Below are positions 50,783 through 60,165 of a stretch of DNA of 64,000 nt, piece by piece. Within the stretch, counting starts at the first letter, position 1. Each line of letters opens with the position of its first letter. The position numbers and the translations under genes were made by a program. The notes under the pieces are model-generated. The model searched no databases and was not told where the DNA came from. It was given only the letters and a program-made list of their open reading frames with translations. Source of the stretch: JAHEKD01 sp965215945 (GTDB taxonomy: Bacteria; Pseudomonadota; Gammaproteobacteria; Arenicellales; JAHEKD01); contig CBDCFC010000002.1 in the NCBI GenBank assembly GCA_965215945.1, positions 35,436 to 99,435 of the forward strand, written 5' to 3'.

Positions 50783-52918
50783 ATGAATAAAAGTTATCAT
50801 TTTGATGATGCTGCGGGTGAAGGCCCAAATATAACGCGTTTATCAGCAATATTTGATAAAGATGAGGCGGCTGGTCAAGCCAGTCATTTTTTATCTAATT
50901 TAGGCTATGCACTCAAAAAATTCAAATATTTAATCATTCTTAGCATCATAATCTTTACTATCTTCGGTTGGTACAATACTGCTAAAAAACCAATACTTTA
51001 TCGCTCTCATCTAACTCTTATCAATGAACCTGATCTTAATACTGGTATTTCTGGAAGTGATGGTGCACGGTTTCTGGTTTATCTGACTCAACATTATTAT
51101 CGGACTCAATTCGAGATATTAACCAGCAAAAAATTGGCAGAAAAAGTTGCCAATAAGATTATTGATGAGGATATGAGTGTTCCGACAGAAGCAACAACAC
51201 ATCTAAAGAAATCTCCTGTTTATGAATTGTCGGCTCAAATTAAGGGAAAAATTAATCAGGCTGTTAACCGTGTCTCATCAACTTTTCGTGGATCAGATAT
51301 CGAAGTCGCTACGCAACAAGTTAGTATAGTAGCAGATGATCAACAGGCTCAGTTAGTTAGGCGTTACACTAATCTAGTCAAATCAGGCCTGAGAGTTTCT
51401 GGTGGAGAAAGAAGCCAATTATTGACTTTATCATTTGTTTCAACAGACCGTGTTTTTGCTGCCGAGATACTTAATCTTATAGCCCGTGTTTATCAAGATT
51501 ACATTTTAGAATCTAAACAGCAAGTTAATCAAACTACAGCTGGCTGGTTAGTTAATCAACTAGAAACTGCGAAAGATGAGTTGCTAGAATCAGAAAAAAA
51601 CTTAATTGATTTTCGAAAACAACTACAATTGGCCGATATAAATAGTTTCGAGAGTCAAAACAATGCAAATATTAGTGTAATAAATAAACAATATAATCAG
51701 GCAAAACTTAATTATGATGAACTACTAGCACGCTATGGTTCGAAACATCCGGAAGCCAGAAAAGCCTATATTGAATTGAATTCTTTAAAAAGAACGTTGG
51801 ATAAAGCAACAGGTAAAAATCTCGACAGTCAGGACATGGTTTTTGAATTGGCTAAATTAGAGAAGGAAGTTGAAACCAATCGGGATCTATATCTTAATTA
51901 TTTAACCAGATTTAAGGGCTTTAGTATTTCGGGTGATCAAAACGTTGGTACCGTTAAAGTACTTGATAAGGCTGAAGTCCCGGGTGCTCCCTTCTCACCT
52001 AATCTACAAAGAGGCATATTGCTTTGGGGTTTGTTTGGTACGCTTTTCGGTATCGTGTTGTCTTTGCTGTTATCTTTTCTTGATCGAACCTATAAAACAG
52101 TCGAAGATATAGAACACAAGTTAAACTTACCTGTTCTGGGGCAGTTGCCATTTCTTTCTAATAAGGTTTTATCAGCTCTTATCTCTGGGAAAAAGCAAAT
52201 TTCAGATCCGGAAATTTATTATTCATCAAATACTAAGTCTATCTTTTCAGAGGCCATCAACCATATTAGAACAAATCTACTTTTTTCTAAAGTTGATAAA
52301 CATCCACAAACTATTTTAATTACTTCTTCTATCCAAGCAGAGGGTAAAACGACAGTGGCTACGAATTTGGCGTTTTCTCTCTCTAAAATCGATAAGACAA
52401 TTCTGATCGATGCTGATTTACGTAAACCTCGAATTGCAAATGTTTTTGAGACTGATTTACCTGAAGACGAGGCTAAAGGGCTGGTCGATTATCTAGCTGG
52501 ATTAGCTTCATTTGAGGAGGCATCTTACCAGCACTCAACGTTTAATCGATTGACAATTTTACCCTCTGGCACGGTGCCACCGAATCCACAGGAATTATTG
52601 GCAAGTTCCAAATTTAATTCATTTTTAGAAGAGCTGAAGTCAAAATACAAATTTATTGTGATTGATACAGCCCCTGTTCTGCCTGTTAGTGATTCTCTAG
52701 TATTAGGTAAAGTCGTTGACGTTTTGCTCGTGGCGGTGAAGGCCGGATCAACTACGATCAAGATGACCAAAGAAACAATTAAGCGTTTAAATATAGCGCG
52801 TATATATCCTACCGGACTTGTATTGACTCAACTTGACAAACCCAATAAAGCTTATGGAAAACATGGTTTGAATTACTATTATTCTTATTATGGAAAGCAA
52901 GCGAAGGATATTGCATAA
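50783..52918 (+). CDS. Polysaccharide co-polymerase with BY-kinase domain (Wzc-like)
   Basis: Inner-membrane chain-length regulator and tyrosine autokinase for exopolysaccharide assembly. It has an N-terminal membrane helix near residue 52 (LIILSIIIFTIFGWY), a periplasmic Wzz/GNVR region with coiled coil (about 80-405), a second helix near 412-435 (GILLWGLFGTLFGIVLSLLL), and a cytoplasmic kinase with Walker A SSIQAEGKTTVATNLAFS near 515, Walker A' TILIDADLRKPRIA near 537 and Walker B FIVIDTAPVLPVSDS. The C terminus carries a Tyr cluster (YYYSYYGK), the autophosphorylation site. Length 711 is normal. Confidence 0.95.
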   Translation: MNKSYHFDDAAGEGPNITRLSAIFDKDEAAGQASHFLSNLGYALKKFKYLIILSIIIFTIFGWYNTAKKPILYRSHLTLINEPDLNTGISGSDGARFLVYLTQHYYRTQFEILTSKKLAEKVANKIIDEDMSVPTEATTHLKKSPVYELSAQIKGKINQAVNRVSSTFRGSDIEVATQQVSIVADDQQAQLVRRYTNLVKSGLRVSGGERSQLLTLSFVSTDRVFAAEILNLIARVYQDYILESKQQVNQTTAGWLVNQLETAKDELLESEKNLIDFRKQLQLADINSFESQNNANISVINKQYNQAKLNYDELLARYGSKHPEARKAYIELNSLKRTLDKATGKNLDSQDMVFELAKLEKEVETNRDLYLNYLTRFKGFSISGDQNVGTVKVLDKAEVPGAPFSPNLQRGILLWGLFGTLFGIVLSLLLSFLDRTYKTVEDIEHKLNLPVLGQLPFLSNKVLSALISGKKQISDPEIYYSSNTKSIFSEAINHIRTNLLFSKVDKHPQTILITSSIQAEGKTTVATNLAFSLSKIDKTILIDADLRKPRIANVFETDLPEDEAKGLVDYLAGLASFEEASYQHSTFNRLTILPSGTVPPNPQELLASSKFNSFLEELKSKYKFIVIDTAPVLPVSDSLVLGKVVDVLLVAVKAGSTTIKMTKETIKRLNIARIYPTGLVLTQLDKPNKAYGKHGLNYYYSYYGKQAKDIA

Positions 52919-52942
52919 ATTAAATTTTGGTGTTTAGGTAGT

Positions 52943-53599
52943 TTGCGACAAGTTATTATATGTTTTCAACTTGTCATTTTATCTGTAGCAGCATATATGA
53001 CTGCGGTGATTTTAACTAGCTTCATAAATTACCAAAACCAACTAACAAAAATAAACGATCAATCTGATCGGGCCAGTTCAGCTGTTACTGATATGATAGT
53101 TAGGAACAGTCTGAAAAATCCCGACTATTTATTTTGGGATGCAGATATAAGCTATAACAACGGTCTTATTAATTACCATCACGCAAGCATGGTTGAGAAT
53201 AAAGGGTATAAGCAGGTGCTGTTATCCAGGTCGTATGGCCATTATCAGCAAGCTCTTCATTTTAGGCCTAGGGCAACCGACTCCTTGTTAGGTAGTTTGA
53301 TTGTGTTGATTGATCAAGGTGCCCCAGCTGACCATATCTTGCCCAAGTTGGATCGCATCATTTCAATTATTCCAACGGATGACATGTTCAAAGCAGAGGC
53401 AACCTTGGTATGTTTTAAATTGATGGCGCTGAATTTTGAAAATAAAGAGATGATGAAATCGATAACTTTAAGGTTGCAAAAGTTGCTTTCTATACCGTTG
53501 GATTACCGCGCTATGACAGAGGTGAAAAGATATGCCAGGCTCTACTCGGAACCTAGCAACCTAGAAGAGGTGCTTATAAAAGTACTAAAAGATGGTTGA
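52943..53599 (+). CDS. Membrane-anchored protein of unknown function between Wzc and the polymerase
   Basis: Not recognised as a named family. The 218 residues have one N-terminal helix (VIICFQLVILSVAAYMTAVILTS without charged residues), and the rest is helical with a repeat-like pattern resembling degenerate TPR motifs (RSYGHYQQALHFRPRA). It starts at TTG after TTTAGG, 24 bases after the wzc stop, and overlaps the next gene by eight bases, so it belongs to the polysaccharide operon. TPR-like membrane partners of polymerases are plausible, but the role is inference. Confidence 0.7.
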   Translation: MRQVIICFQLVILSVAAYMTAVILTSFINYQNQLTKINDQSDRASSAVTDMIVRNSLKNPDYLFWDADISYNNGLINYHHASMVENKGYKQVLLSRSYGHYQQALHFRPRATDSLLGSLIVLIDQGAPADHILPKLDRIISIIPTDDMFKAEATLVCFKLMALNFENKEMMKSITLRLQKLLSIPLDYRAMTEVKRYARLYSEPSNLEEVLIKVLKDG

Positions 53600-54959
53600 G
53601 AGATCTAGCCCGAACTTGTTAGGTATTCAAGTTCTATCAATATTGAGTTTTATCATCGCCATCATTACGCCAAGTTTGCCATTAAGGTTTAGTTTGAAAT
53701 CAGCGGCAATTGCTGTTTTGTTCGTTGTTTTCCTAACGTTTATAGTTTTTAAAATTTTAGAATTCAAGCCTTCAAATATTTCGCGTAACTCTAAATATTA
53801 TGTGTTAGAAATTTCACTATATGTATTTATATGTTTTTTATTACTACAACTGACTCCACTTCCAACTGAATTTATAAGATCATTATCACCTTCTATGGCT
53901 GAAATCTGGTCATATACTAACGCCTATAATCTAAAAGGAAGGGCGGCTCTTACAGCCGATATCACATCCACTATTTGGTATCTGATAACTTGGTTAAGCT
54001 ATATTTTGATCTTTATTATGATAATTAGATATATAACTAAACCTTGGCAATTTGTATTTATTATTTTAAGTATATTTTTGCTTGGAATTTATCAAATTAC
54101 ATTCGATGTAGTTAGTAAGTATTTTGGGTTTAACTATATTTCTTCTACAGATACTGATGGGCACCATTATCGTATTACAGGAACATTTATTAATAGCAAT
54201 CACACTTCAGCACTAATAAATCTTTCAATTGCTTCAGGAGGAGCCTTGGTTCTATATTTTATACAGAATCTTAAGCTACATCAGACCGTTTATAAGGTGG
54301 TCGCCGTCTTATTAGTGCTTCTCGGGGAGTTGTTTTTATTATATGGATCTATTAAAGCTGGTTCGGTCGGTGGCTTTCTATCGCTATTAGTTTCAGTCGG
54401 TTTTGTAATGATGATTTTTTTATTCAAGAGATTCACTTGGAAAAGATTATTAATTCTTTTGGTATTCGTTTTTTTAACTGTCTGTTTGTTAATCATTTTT
54501 GGTGGTCGAGAGTTAAATGTAGCCGGGGTTGCAGAAAAAATTTCTTTAAGTGGACGACCATTACTTTGGCATAATACCCTGCAGATGTGGATGGATTTCC
54601 CTTTATTTGGTGTAGGGGCCGGTAGCTATGAATGGACCTTTCCACTATATCAAAGCGAGCATATTGAAAATTTAAGAGTATTTACCGCACATAATGATTA
54701 CTTGCAAATATTAGTTGAGCTTGGAATGGTTGGTTTTGCAATTTTAACTATTTTTCTTATAACATACTTTGTCTTGGTTTTTATTACACTTAAAAATGAC
54801 GGGCAGCAGAGTAATCTTACATTGATATTGATGGTTGGAGTAGTGGCATTCCTGATTCAGGAAGTCGTTGAAACAAGTTTTATAATACCTGCCGTGTCAG
54901 TAGTTTTTTTCTCTTTGATGGGATTGGCTTTGGCCGTATCAAATATTAATTTTGATTAG
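53592..54959 (+). CDS. O-antigen ligase/polymerase family protein (Wzy_C domain)
   Basis: Polytopic inner-membrane protein, 455 residues, with about ten to twelve hydrophobic helices. The diagnostic periplasmic loop before the last helices reads RVFTAHNDYLQILVELGMVG, the HNDYLQ motif of the Wzy_C/WaaL family; GRPLLWHNTLQMWMDFPLFG is the preceding conserved part. Such proteins join lipid-linked repeat units (Wzy) or ligate chains (WaaL). Within an exopolysaccharide operon a polymerase role is more likely. Confidence 0.86.
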   Translation: MVERSSPNLLGIQVLSILSFIIAIITPSLPLRFSLKSAAIAVLFVVFLTFIVFKILEFKPSNISRNSKYYVLEISLYVFICFLLLQLTPLPTEFIRSLSPSMAEIWSYTNAYNLKGRAALTADITSTIWYLITWLSYILIFIMIIRYITKPWQFVFIILSIFLLGIYQITFDVVSKYFGFNYISSTDTDGHHYRITGTFINSNHTSALINLSIASGGALVLYFIQNLKLHQTVYKVVAVLLVLLGELFLLYGSIKAGSVGGFLSLLVSVGFVMMIFLFKRFTWKRLLILLVFVFLTVCLLIIFGGRELNVAGVAEKISLSGRPLLWHNTLQMWMDFPLFGVGAGSYEWTFPLYQSEHIENLRVFTAHNDYLQILVELGMVGFAILTIFLITYFVLVFITLKNDGQQSNLTLILMVGVVAFLIQEVVETSFIIPAVSVVFFSLMGLALAVSNINFD

Positions 54960-54970
54960 GAGAAATTAAA

Positions 54971-55915
54971 TTGAAAAGGATTTTAGTAACAGGTGGGGCT
55001 GGTTTTTTAGGCTCACATCTGTGTGAAAAACTGCTACAGAATAACCATGAGATTATTGCGGTTGACAATTTTTATACGGGCTCGAAACAAAACGTTTCAC
55101 CTATGCTTGATAATTTTAAATTCGAATTGATTCGTCATGATGTCACGTTTCCACTCTACCTAGAGGTTGATGAGATTTATAATCTCGCTTGCCCCGCATC
55201 ACCTGTTCATTATCAAAATGATCCAGTTCAAACAACAAAAACCAGTGTTCATGGGGCGATAAATTTATTAGGTTTGGCGAAACGCCTGAATGTTAAAATT
55301 CTTCAGGCTTCAACTTCTGAAATTTACGGTGACCCTGATGTTCATCCCCAAACAGAGGATTACTGGGGTAATGTCAATCCAATAGGTATACGCTCTTGTT
55401 ATGACGAGGGTAAGCGTTGTGCCGAAACTTTATTTTTTGATTATCATCGTCAACATGATTTATCTATCAAGGTAGCTAGAATATTTAATACTTATGGCCC
55501 AAGAATGCATCCTAATGACGGTAGAGTAGTTTCTAATTTTATTGTTCAGGCATTATCGGGGCAGGACATCACAGTCTATGGTGATGGCCTACAGACACGC
55601 TCTTTTTGCTTTGTTGATGATATGATTGATGGTTTGATCACTTTGATGAATAGTGACCGGGATATTACTGGCCCTATTAATATCGGCAACCCAAAAGAAT
55701 TTACCATCCAGAGCTTAGCAAAAAAAGTTATAGAGTTAACTGCGTCTAAATCAAAAATAATTTATAAAGATCTTCCCTTTGACGATCCCAAACAACGCCA
55801 GCCAAATATTTCCTTGGCTAATGATGTATTAGGTTGGCAACCAACAATACAACTAGAGCAAGGCTTAGTACGGACTATTGAATATTTTGAGCAAGCCCTG
55901 CTTAATAATGGTTAA
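54971..55915 (+). CDS. UDP-glucuronate decarboxylase (UDP-xylose synthase)
   Basis: Extended SDR converting UDP-glucuronate to UDP-xylose. VTGGAGFLGSHLCEKLL is at residues 6-22, VDNFYTGSKQNV follows, and the family marks YNLACPASPVHYQNDPVQT, ASTSEIYGDPDVHPQ and the catalytic Tyr-Lys in SCYDEGKRCAE are all present. Length is 314. It starts at TTG with AGGAGA eight bases before. Substrate would come from the ugd gene 43 kb upstream unless another copy exists, so xylose or a derivative is a likely sugar of this glycan. Confidence 0.93.
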   Translation: MKRILVTGGAGFLGSHLCEKLLQNNHEIIAVDNFYTGSKQNVSPMLDNFKFELIRHDVTFPLYLEVDEIYNLACPASPVHYQNDPVQTTKTSVHGAINLLGLAKRLNVKILQASTSEIYGDPDVHPQTEDYWGNVNPIGIRSCYDEGKRCAETLFFDYHRQHDLSIKVARIFNTYGPRMHPNDGRVVSNFIVQALSGQDITVYGDGLQTRSFCFVDDMIDGLITLMNSDRDITGPINIGNPKEFTIQSLAKKVIELTASKSKIIYKDLPFDDPKQRQPNISLANDVLGWQPTIQLEQGLVRTIEYFEQALLNNG

Positions 55916-55921
55916 TATCTC

Positions 55922-57748
55922 GTGTGTGGTATTGCAGGAATTTTGAATTTTCACTCCGGTCAAGGCGTAGATGAATCTCTACTCCAGCGAATTAACCATA
56001 AAATGGTTCGCCGAGGGCCAGATAAATCAGGATTCTGGTATTCGGCAGATCGGCAAATAGGATTGTCACATAATCGTCTTTCGTTTATTGATCTACATCC
56101 AAGATCTGATCAGCCATTAAGCTATTTAGACCAACATTATGTGATTACTTATAATGGTGAAATCTACAACTATAAAGCACTGTCAGATCAGCTAGTTAAA
56201 AGAGGATACGTATTCAAAACATCTTCCGACACCGAAGTCATAATGGCGATGTATGACTGTTTTGGAGCGGCGATGTTGCTAATGCTTAGAGGAATGTTTT
56301 CTTTTGCCATCTGGGATAGTAAAGAACAAAAACTCTTTGCGGCAAAAGATCCATTGGGGATCAAACCATTTTATTATTACCATAATGATGATCGCTTTAT
56401 TTTTGCCTCACAGGTTAAAGCAATTTCAGAACAACCTCAGCTAAGATTAACCCCGAGTGCAGGTGGGTGGTGTGGATTTATCGCTTATGGTAGTGTTCCT
56501 GAGCCATTGACAACTTACAAAGAAATAAAGGCATTACCTGCTGGTCAATATCTTGAGATTAGCAAGCCTGGAAATCTAGTGACTAAAGAATACTTTTCAG
56601 TTTACGATGAATTTTCGAGTATTGAAAATACTAAGTCTACTGAAATTAGTTTTGAGCGCATTGACCAGGCGCTCTCAGATAGTGTTAATCATCACTTGGT
56701 TGCCGATGTGCCCGTCGGATTATTTTTATCATCCGGAATCGATTCGACTGTCATAGCGAGTTATCTGCAAGGACATCAAAAAACCGAATTAATCGCTTTC
56801 ACACTTGACTTTAATGAGTTTGATCAACAACAAAATGAGTCTAAACTTGCTCGAGTTACAGCTGAAAAATATAGTTTAAATCATGAAGTGATTAAGTTCG
56901 ATCTAAATGATGTGGAGATAATGTTGGAAGAATTTTTCACATCAATGGATCAACCGAGTATAGATGGTCTAAATGTCTGGATGATAAGCAAGGCTGTTTC
57001 TGCAGCTGGATATAGAGCTGTACTGTCAGGTTTAGGTGCTGATGAAGTGTTAGCGGGTTATCCATCCTTTGTCGATGTGCCAAAATATTCCAGGACGTTA
57101 AATCTTATTCATAAAATGTCTAAGTCCGGTTTTCTACTTGATAGACTTGTCAACATAACTCTCTCTCAACGGATGTTGCATCCTAAACTGAAGGGTTTTA
57201 GTCATAATGCAAAAGATGGGTTTCTTTCAGCGTACCAATTAAAACGCAATCTGTTTTTAACGGATGAGCTTGATTTGTTTTTCGATGGTGATTTTCTTGC
57301 TCAAGGAAAGCAAGAGATAGGGGAAATTAACGACGAATTAATAAAAAAACTAAGCAAAATTGAAAACTCCTATCTAAAAACTTCGGCTTTGGAACTGGAT
57401 AATTACATGAAAAATCAGTTGCTTAGAGACGCGGACTGGGCATCGATGTATCATTCGCTGGAGCTCAGGGTTCCATTTGTTGATTGGCCTTTGATTAAGG
57501 TTTGTGCATCTGAGCTCTCGAAAATGAAAAAACCTAATAAAAAAGAGGTGATTCAACAGACTTTAAATGGCCGATTGCCTGCGGAAATATTCACTAAAGA
57601 GAAAACGGGCTTCGAAACACCAGTAAAACAATGGCTTCATACCATGCCGGCGCTGCAAAGCTGGCGTTCTAAGCAGGAATTCCAAGGATCTAATTATCCC
57701 TGGGCCAGGCGCTGGGCTTATGAGGTCAAGCATAGGTTTTTGAATTGA
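55922..57748 (+). CDS. Asparagine synthase (glutamine-hydrolysing) family amidotransferase
   Basis: Class II glutamine amidotransferase plus ATP-PPi synthetase of 608 residues. It starts GTG and the next codon is the catalytic Cys (MCGIAGILN). The synthetase P-loop LSSGIDSTVIASYLQG is near 270, and GLGADEVLAGYPSF near 365 is conserved. It may make asparagine, but inside a polysaccharide cluster such enzymes often amidate a uronic acid sugar (WbpS-like). Its own stop overlaps the next start. I leave the symbol open because the acceptor is not known. Confidence 0.87.
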   Translation: MCGIAGILNFHSGQGVDESLLQRINHKMVRRGPDKSGFWYSADRQIGLSHNRLSFIDLHPRSDQPLSYLDQHYVITYNGEIYNYKALSDQLVKRGYVFKTSSDTEVIMAMYDCFGAAMLLMLRGMFSFAIWDSKEQKLFAAKDPLGIKPFYYYHNDDRFIFASQVKAISEQPQLRLTPSAGGWCGFIAYGSVPEPLTTYKEIKALPAGQYLEISKPGNLVTKEYFSVYDEFSSIENTKSTEISFERIDQALSDSVNHHLVADVPVGLFLSSGIDSTVIASYLQGHQKTELIAFTLDFNEFDQQQNESKLARVTAEKYSLNHEVIKFDLNDVEIMLEEFFTSMDQPSIDGLNVWMISKAVSAAGYRAVLSGLGADEVLAGYPSFVDVPKYSRTLNLIHKMSKSGFLLDRLVNITLSQRMLHPKLKGFSHNAKDGFLSAYQLKRNLFLTDELDLFFDGDFLAQGKQEIGEINDELIKKLSKIENSYLKTSALELDNYMKNQLLRDADWASMYHSLELRVPFVDWPLIKVCASELSKMKKPNKKEVIQQTLNGRLPAEIFTKEKTGFETPVKQWLHTMPALQSWRSKQEFQGSNYPWARRWAYEVKHRFLN

Positions 57749-58779
57749 ATATCACAATGCCAGTGTTTAATAAACTACATTATTGGCTGTCGATTATTCT
57801 GACGGAAATTCCAGAGTATATGATTAAGCTAAGTCGAAATAGTGATGATTGGTTATATCTTACCAACCGTAAGCAAAAGACAATACCTGCCCTAAGAGGT
57901 CCCGGATTATGTTTTTTGGATGAATTTACTTCACAGCTTAGAGCGCCAAAATTATTTCCAAGTTTGTCAACTAGAATTTTCAACAAGGCTTTAGAGAACA
58001 ATGAATTCCGATTGCTTATGAGAAGAAAAAAATGCCAAGAACCATTAGTCAGCTATATTATCGGCCACAGTGGCAATGATAAGGTCTTGCATTTAAATGC
58101 AGTACTCCAGTCTATTGCTGGTCAATCCTTGGACTCAATTGAATGTATCGTAGTAGAGCAATCCAACCAGCCGGAGGTAGTTGATCAATTACCTGATTGG
58201 GTAACTTATTATCATTTAAAAGTAGATGATTCTGATTTATACAACCGCTCACTATCTTTCAATTTTGGCGCTAGTAAAGCTAGAGGTAAGTATCTAGTCT
58301 TGCATGATAATGACTTATTGATACCATCGTCTTATACTAAATCCCATGTTGAAATATTGGAACAGGGTTTTGACATTGTCAATTTGAAGCGATTTATTTT
58401 TGGGCTTTCAAGTACAGATACTGAAAATTTTTTCTTTGCTAATTGCATGGATAAAAATTCTGTGCCTGAATATATCTTACAAAATGCTAAAGGTGGGGGG
58501 AGCCTTTTTATCAGTAAAACTGCTTATCAAAAAATTGGTGGTTTTGATGAGCAATTTCTTGGTTGGGGAGGCGAAGATAATGAATTTTGGCAGCGAGCGC
58601 AGGTTTTAAATATTTATCCATTTGCAAACCTTCCGATGGTTCACTTATGGCATGCTCCACAAATTGACAAGCGTGGCGGTAAAGCAGGCGGTGGTAAGTA
58701 CACAGAAGCATTGTTAAATGAGTTATCCAAAATTTCTATTTATAATAGAATACAAAGCCTGAAAGTTATTAATCAATGA
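57745..58779 (+). CDS. GT2 glycosyltransferase with GT7C-like C-terminal domain
   Basis: Residues about 100-330 form a GT-A domain: VSYIIGHSGNDKVLHLNAVL, YLVLHDNDLLIPSSY (the DxD-like pair), and the galactosyltransferase-like C-terminal motif GGFDEQFLGWGGEDNEFW. The first 100 residues are poorly conserved. It starts at TTG 57745 in overlap with the asnB-like gene, with ATG 57757 as an alternative. Length 344. The GWGGEDNE segment is the acceptor or metal part of GT27/GT7-like enzymes; the sugar is unknown. Confidence 0.83.
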   Translation: MNITMPVFNKLHYWLSIILTEIPEYMIKLSRNSDDWLYLTNRKQKTIPALRGPGLCFLDEFTSQLRAPKLFPSLSTRIFNKALENNEFRLLMRRKKCQEPLVSYIIGHSGNDKVLHLNAVLQSIAGQSLDSIECIVVEQSNQPEVVDQLPDWVTYYHLKVDDSDLYNRSLSFNFGASKARGKYLVLHDNDLLIPSSYTKSHVEILEQGFDIVNLKRFIFGLSSTDTENFFFANCMDKNSVPEYILQNAKGGGSLFISKTAYQKIGGFDEQFLGWGGEDNEFWQRAQVLNIYPFANLPMVHLWHAPQIDKRGGKAGGGKYTEALLNELSKISIYNRIQSLKVINQ

Positions 58780-60149
58780 TTCTTACGATCGTCATATTAG
58801 TCAGTGTGTGTCTGACTGTGCTACTAGTTAACTGGCGCTGGGGGATTTACTTAATTATTCTGGCTGGTTTCATTCAAGATCCTGTTAGAAAAATTATTCC
58901 TGAGCAACCGGTATTTTATTCTACGGCGGTAATATTTGTTTTTGTTCTATGTTTAGGTCTGGCGGTAGTTATTAATAATTCATGGCGGGTTCGCCATCTT
59001 ACGCTAGACAATCCACGATTAGAACTTTCAATCGGGTTGTATGGTACTTTTGTAGTTTTTTCTGCTTTTTATAGTTTTTTTTCATATGGAAACTTCACTA
59101 TCGCTGCTATAGGAATAACTATTTACCTTGGGCCAATTATTGCCGCAGTTTATGCTAGTCTGGTTTTCGATAACTATCGTGCAGTTACTAGCTTTATTAT
59201 TTTCTACTTAAGTGGTATTGCATTAGTTGTGTTGACAATATTTTTGTCAGTTTTTGGATTTGATATAAAAATTTTTGAGGAAATCGGAGGAGGAATTGAT
59301 ATTTACGAGCACTCGATTCGAGGGTATATAGAAGCCCATGCTGGAATAATTAGGACTTCAGAATTGGCAGCTTGGCACTTAGCGACTGGCGCTTGTTTCA
59401 GTTTAATATTGGCCATCCAGTCCAAAAATAGTCTGCATAGACTTATTCTTTCATTATTGACAGTTGCTTGCTTGTTGGCTGGTGTTTTTACAGGGCGACG
59501 AAAAATGTATGCATTATTCGTAATATTTTGTTTGACACTGTTATTGCTAGTATTTTACGAATCAAAATTAAAACATAAAAGCTTTATGGCAGTTGCCACA
59601 ATTGCAATCTGTCTTTTATTCATCGTTCTGTATATCGTATTTCAAAATCAGATACTTTTATTATCTTTTGCAAGTGACTATTTATCACGAGCCTTTACAT
59701 TGTTTGGTGATACAGCCGATCGATTGGCCGTTACAGCTAACTCAGTTAATTATACGCTGAAAAATATTGGTTTTATTGGAGATGGTGTGGGTTCTACAGG
59801 TCAAGGCGTTTCCAACTTCTCGATTGGTCGTTCAACTTGGAATGCAGAAACAGGTTTAGGGCGTTTAGGAAATGAGTTGGGTGCATTGGGACTGATCATT
59901 TTTGTCTTTATGATTACCATCTTATTCTTACATATATCTTTTGTTAACAAACTTATTCATCAGCATGATTTTCAGTTAAGTTTTTTTCAACGTTGTTTAA
60001 TGGCTTTTCTTTTTGCCAATGCAATTAATTATTTCACTGCGGCACAGGCGTATAATGATCTATTTATATTATTAATTTTGGGCTTAATTCTTGGTTGCGT
60101 ACTAGCAGCCCCAAAGATTTTTTATAAAACTAATTTAGAATCACTATAA
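58776..60149 (+). CDS. Wzy-like membrane protein (O-antigen polymerase type)
   Basis: A 457-residue polytopic protein with about eleven membrane helices (LAGFIQDPVRKIIP, FFSYGNFTIAAIGITIYLG) and a large periplasmic loop near 325-375. VFTGRRKMYALFVIFC is the typical basic loop before the second half. No strong sequence motif is seen, as usual for Wzy, so the call rests on topology and context. It is the second polymerase-like protein of this cluster. ATGA overlap joins it to the previous gene. Confidence 0.72.
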   Translation: MILTIVILVSVCLTVLLVNWRWGIYLIILAGFIQDPVRKIIPEQPVFYSTAVIFVFVLCLGLAVVINNSWRVRHLTLDNPRLELSIGLYGTFVVFSAFYSFFSYGNFTIAAIGITIYLGPIIAAVYASLVFDNYRAVTSFIIFYLSGIALVVLTIFLSVFGFDIKIFEEIGGGIDIYEHSIRGYIEAHAGIIRTSELAAWHLATGACFSLILAIQSKNSLHRLILSLLTVACLLAGVFTGRRKMYALFVIFCLTLLLLVFYESKLKHKSFMAVATIAICLLFIVLYIVFQNQILLLSFASDYLSRAFTLFGDTADRLAVTANSVNYTLKNIGFIGDGVGSTGQGVSNFSIGRSTWNAETGLGRLGNELGALGLIIFVFMITILFLHISFVNKLIHQHDFQLSFFQRCLMAFLFANAINYFTAAQAYNDLFILLILGLILGCVLAAPKIFYKTNLESL

Positions 60150-60165
60150 ACAATACGAAATCAGT

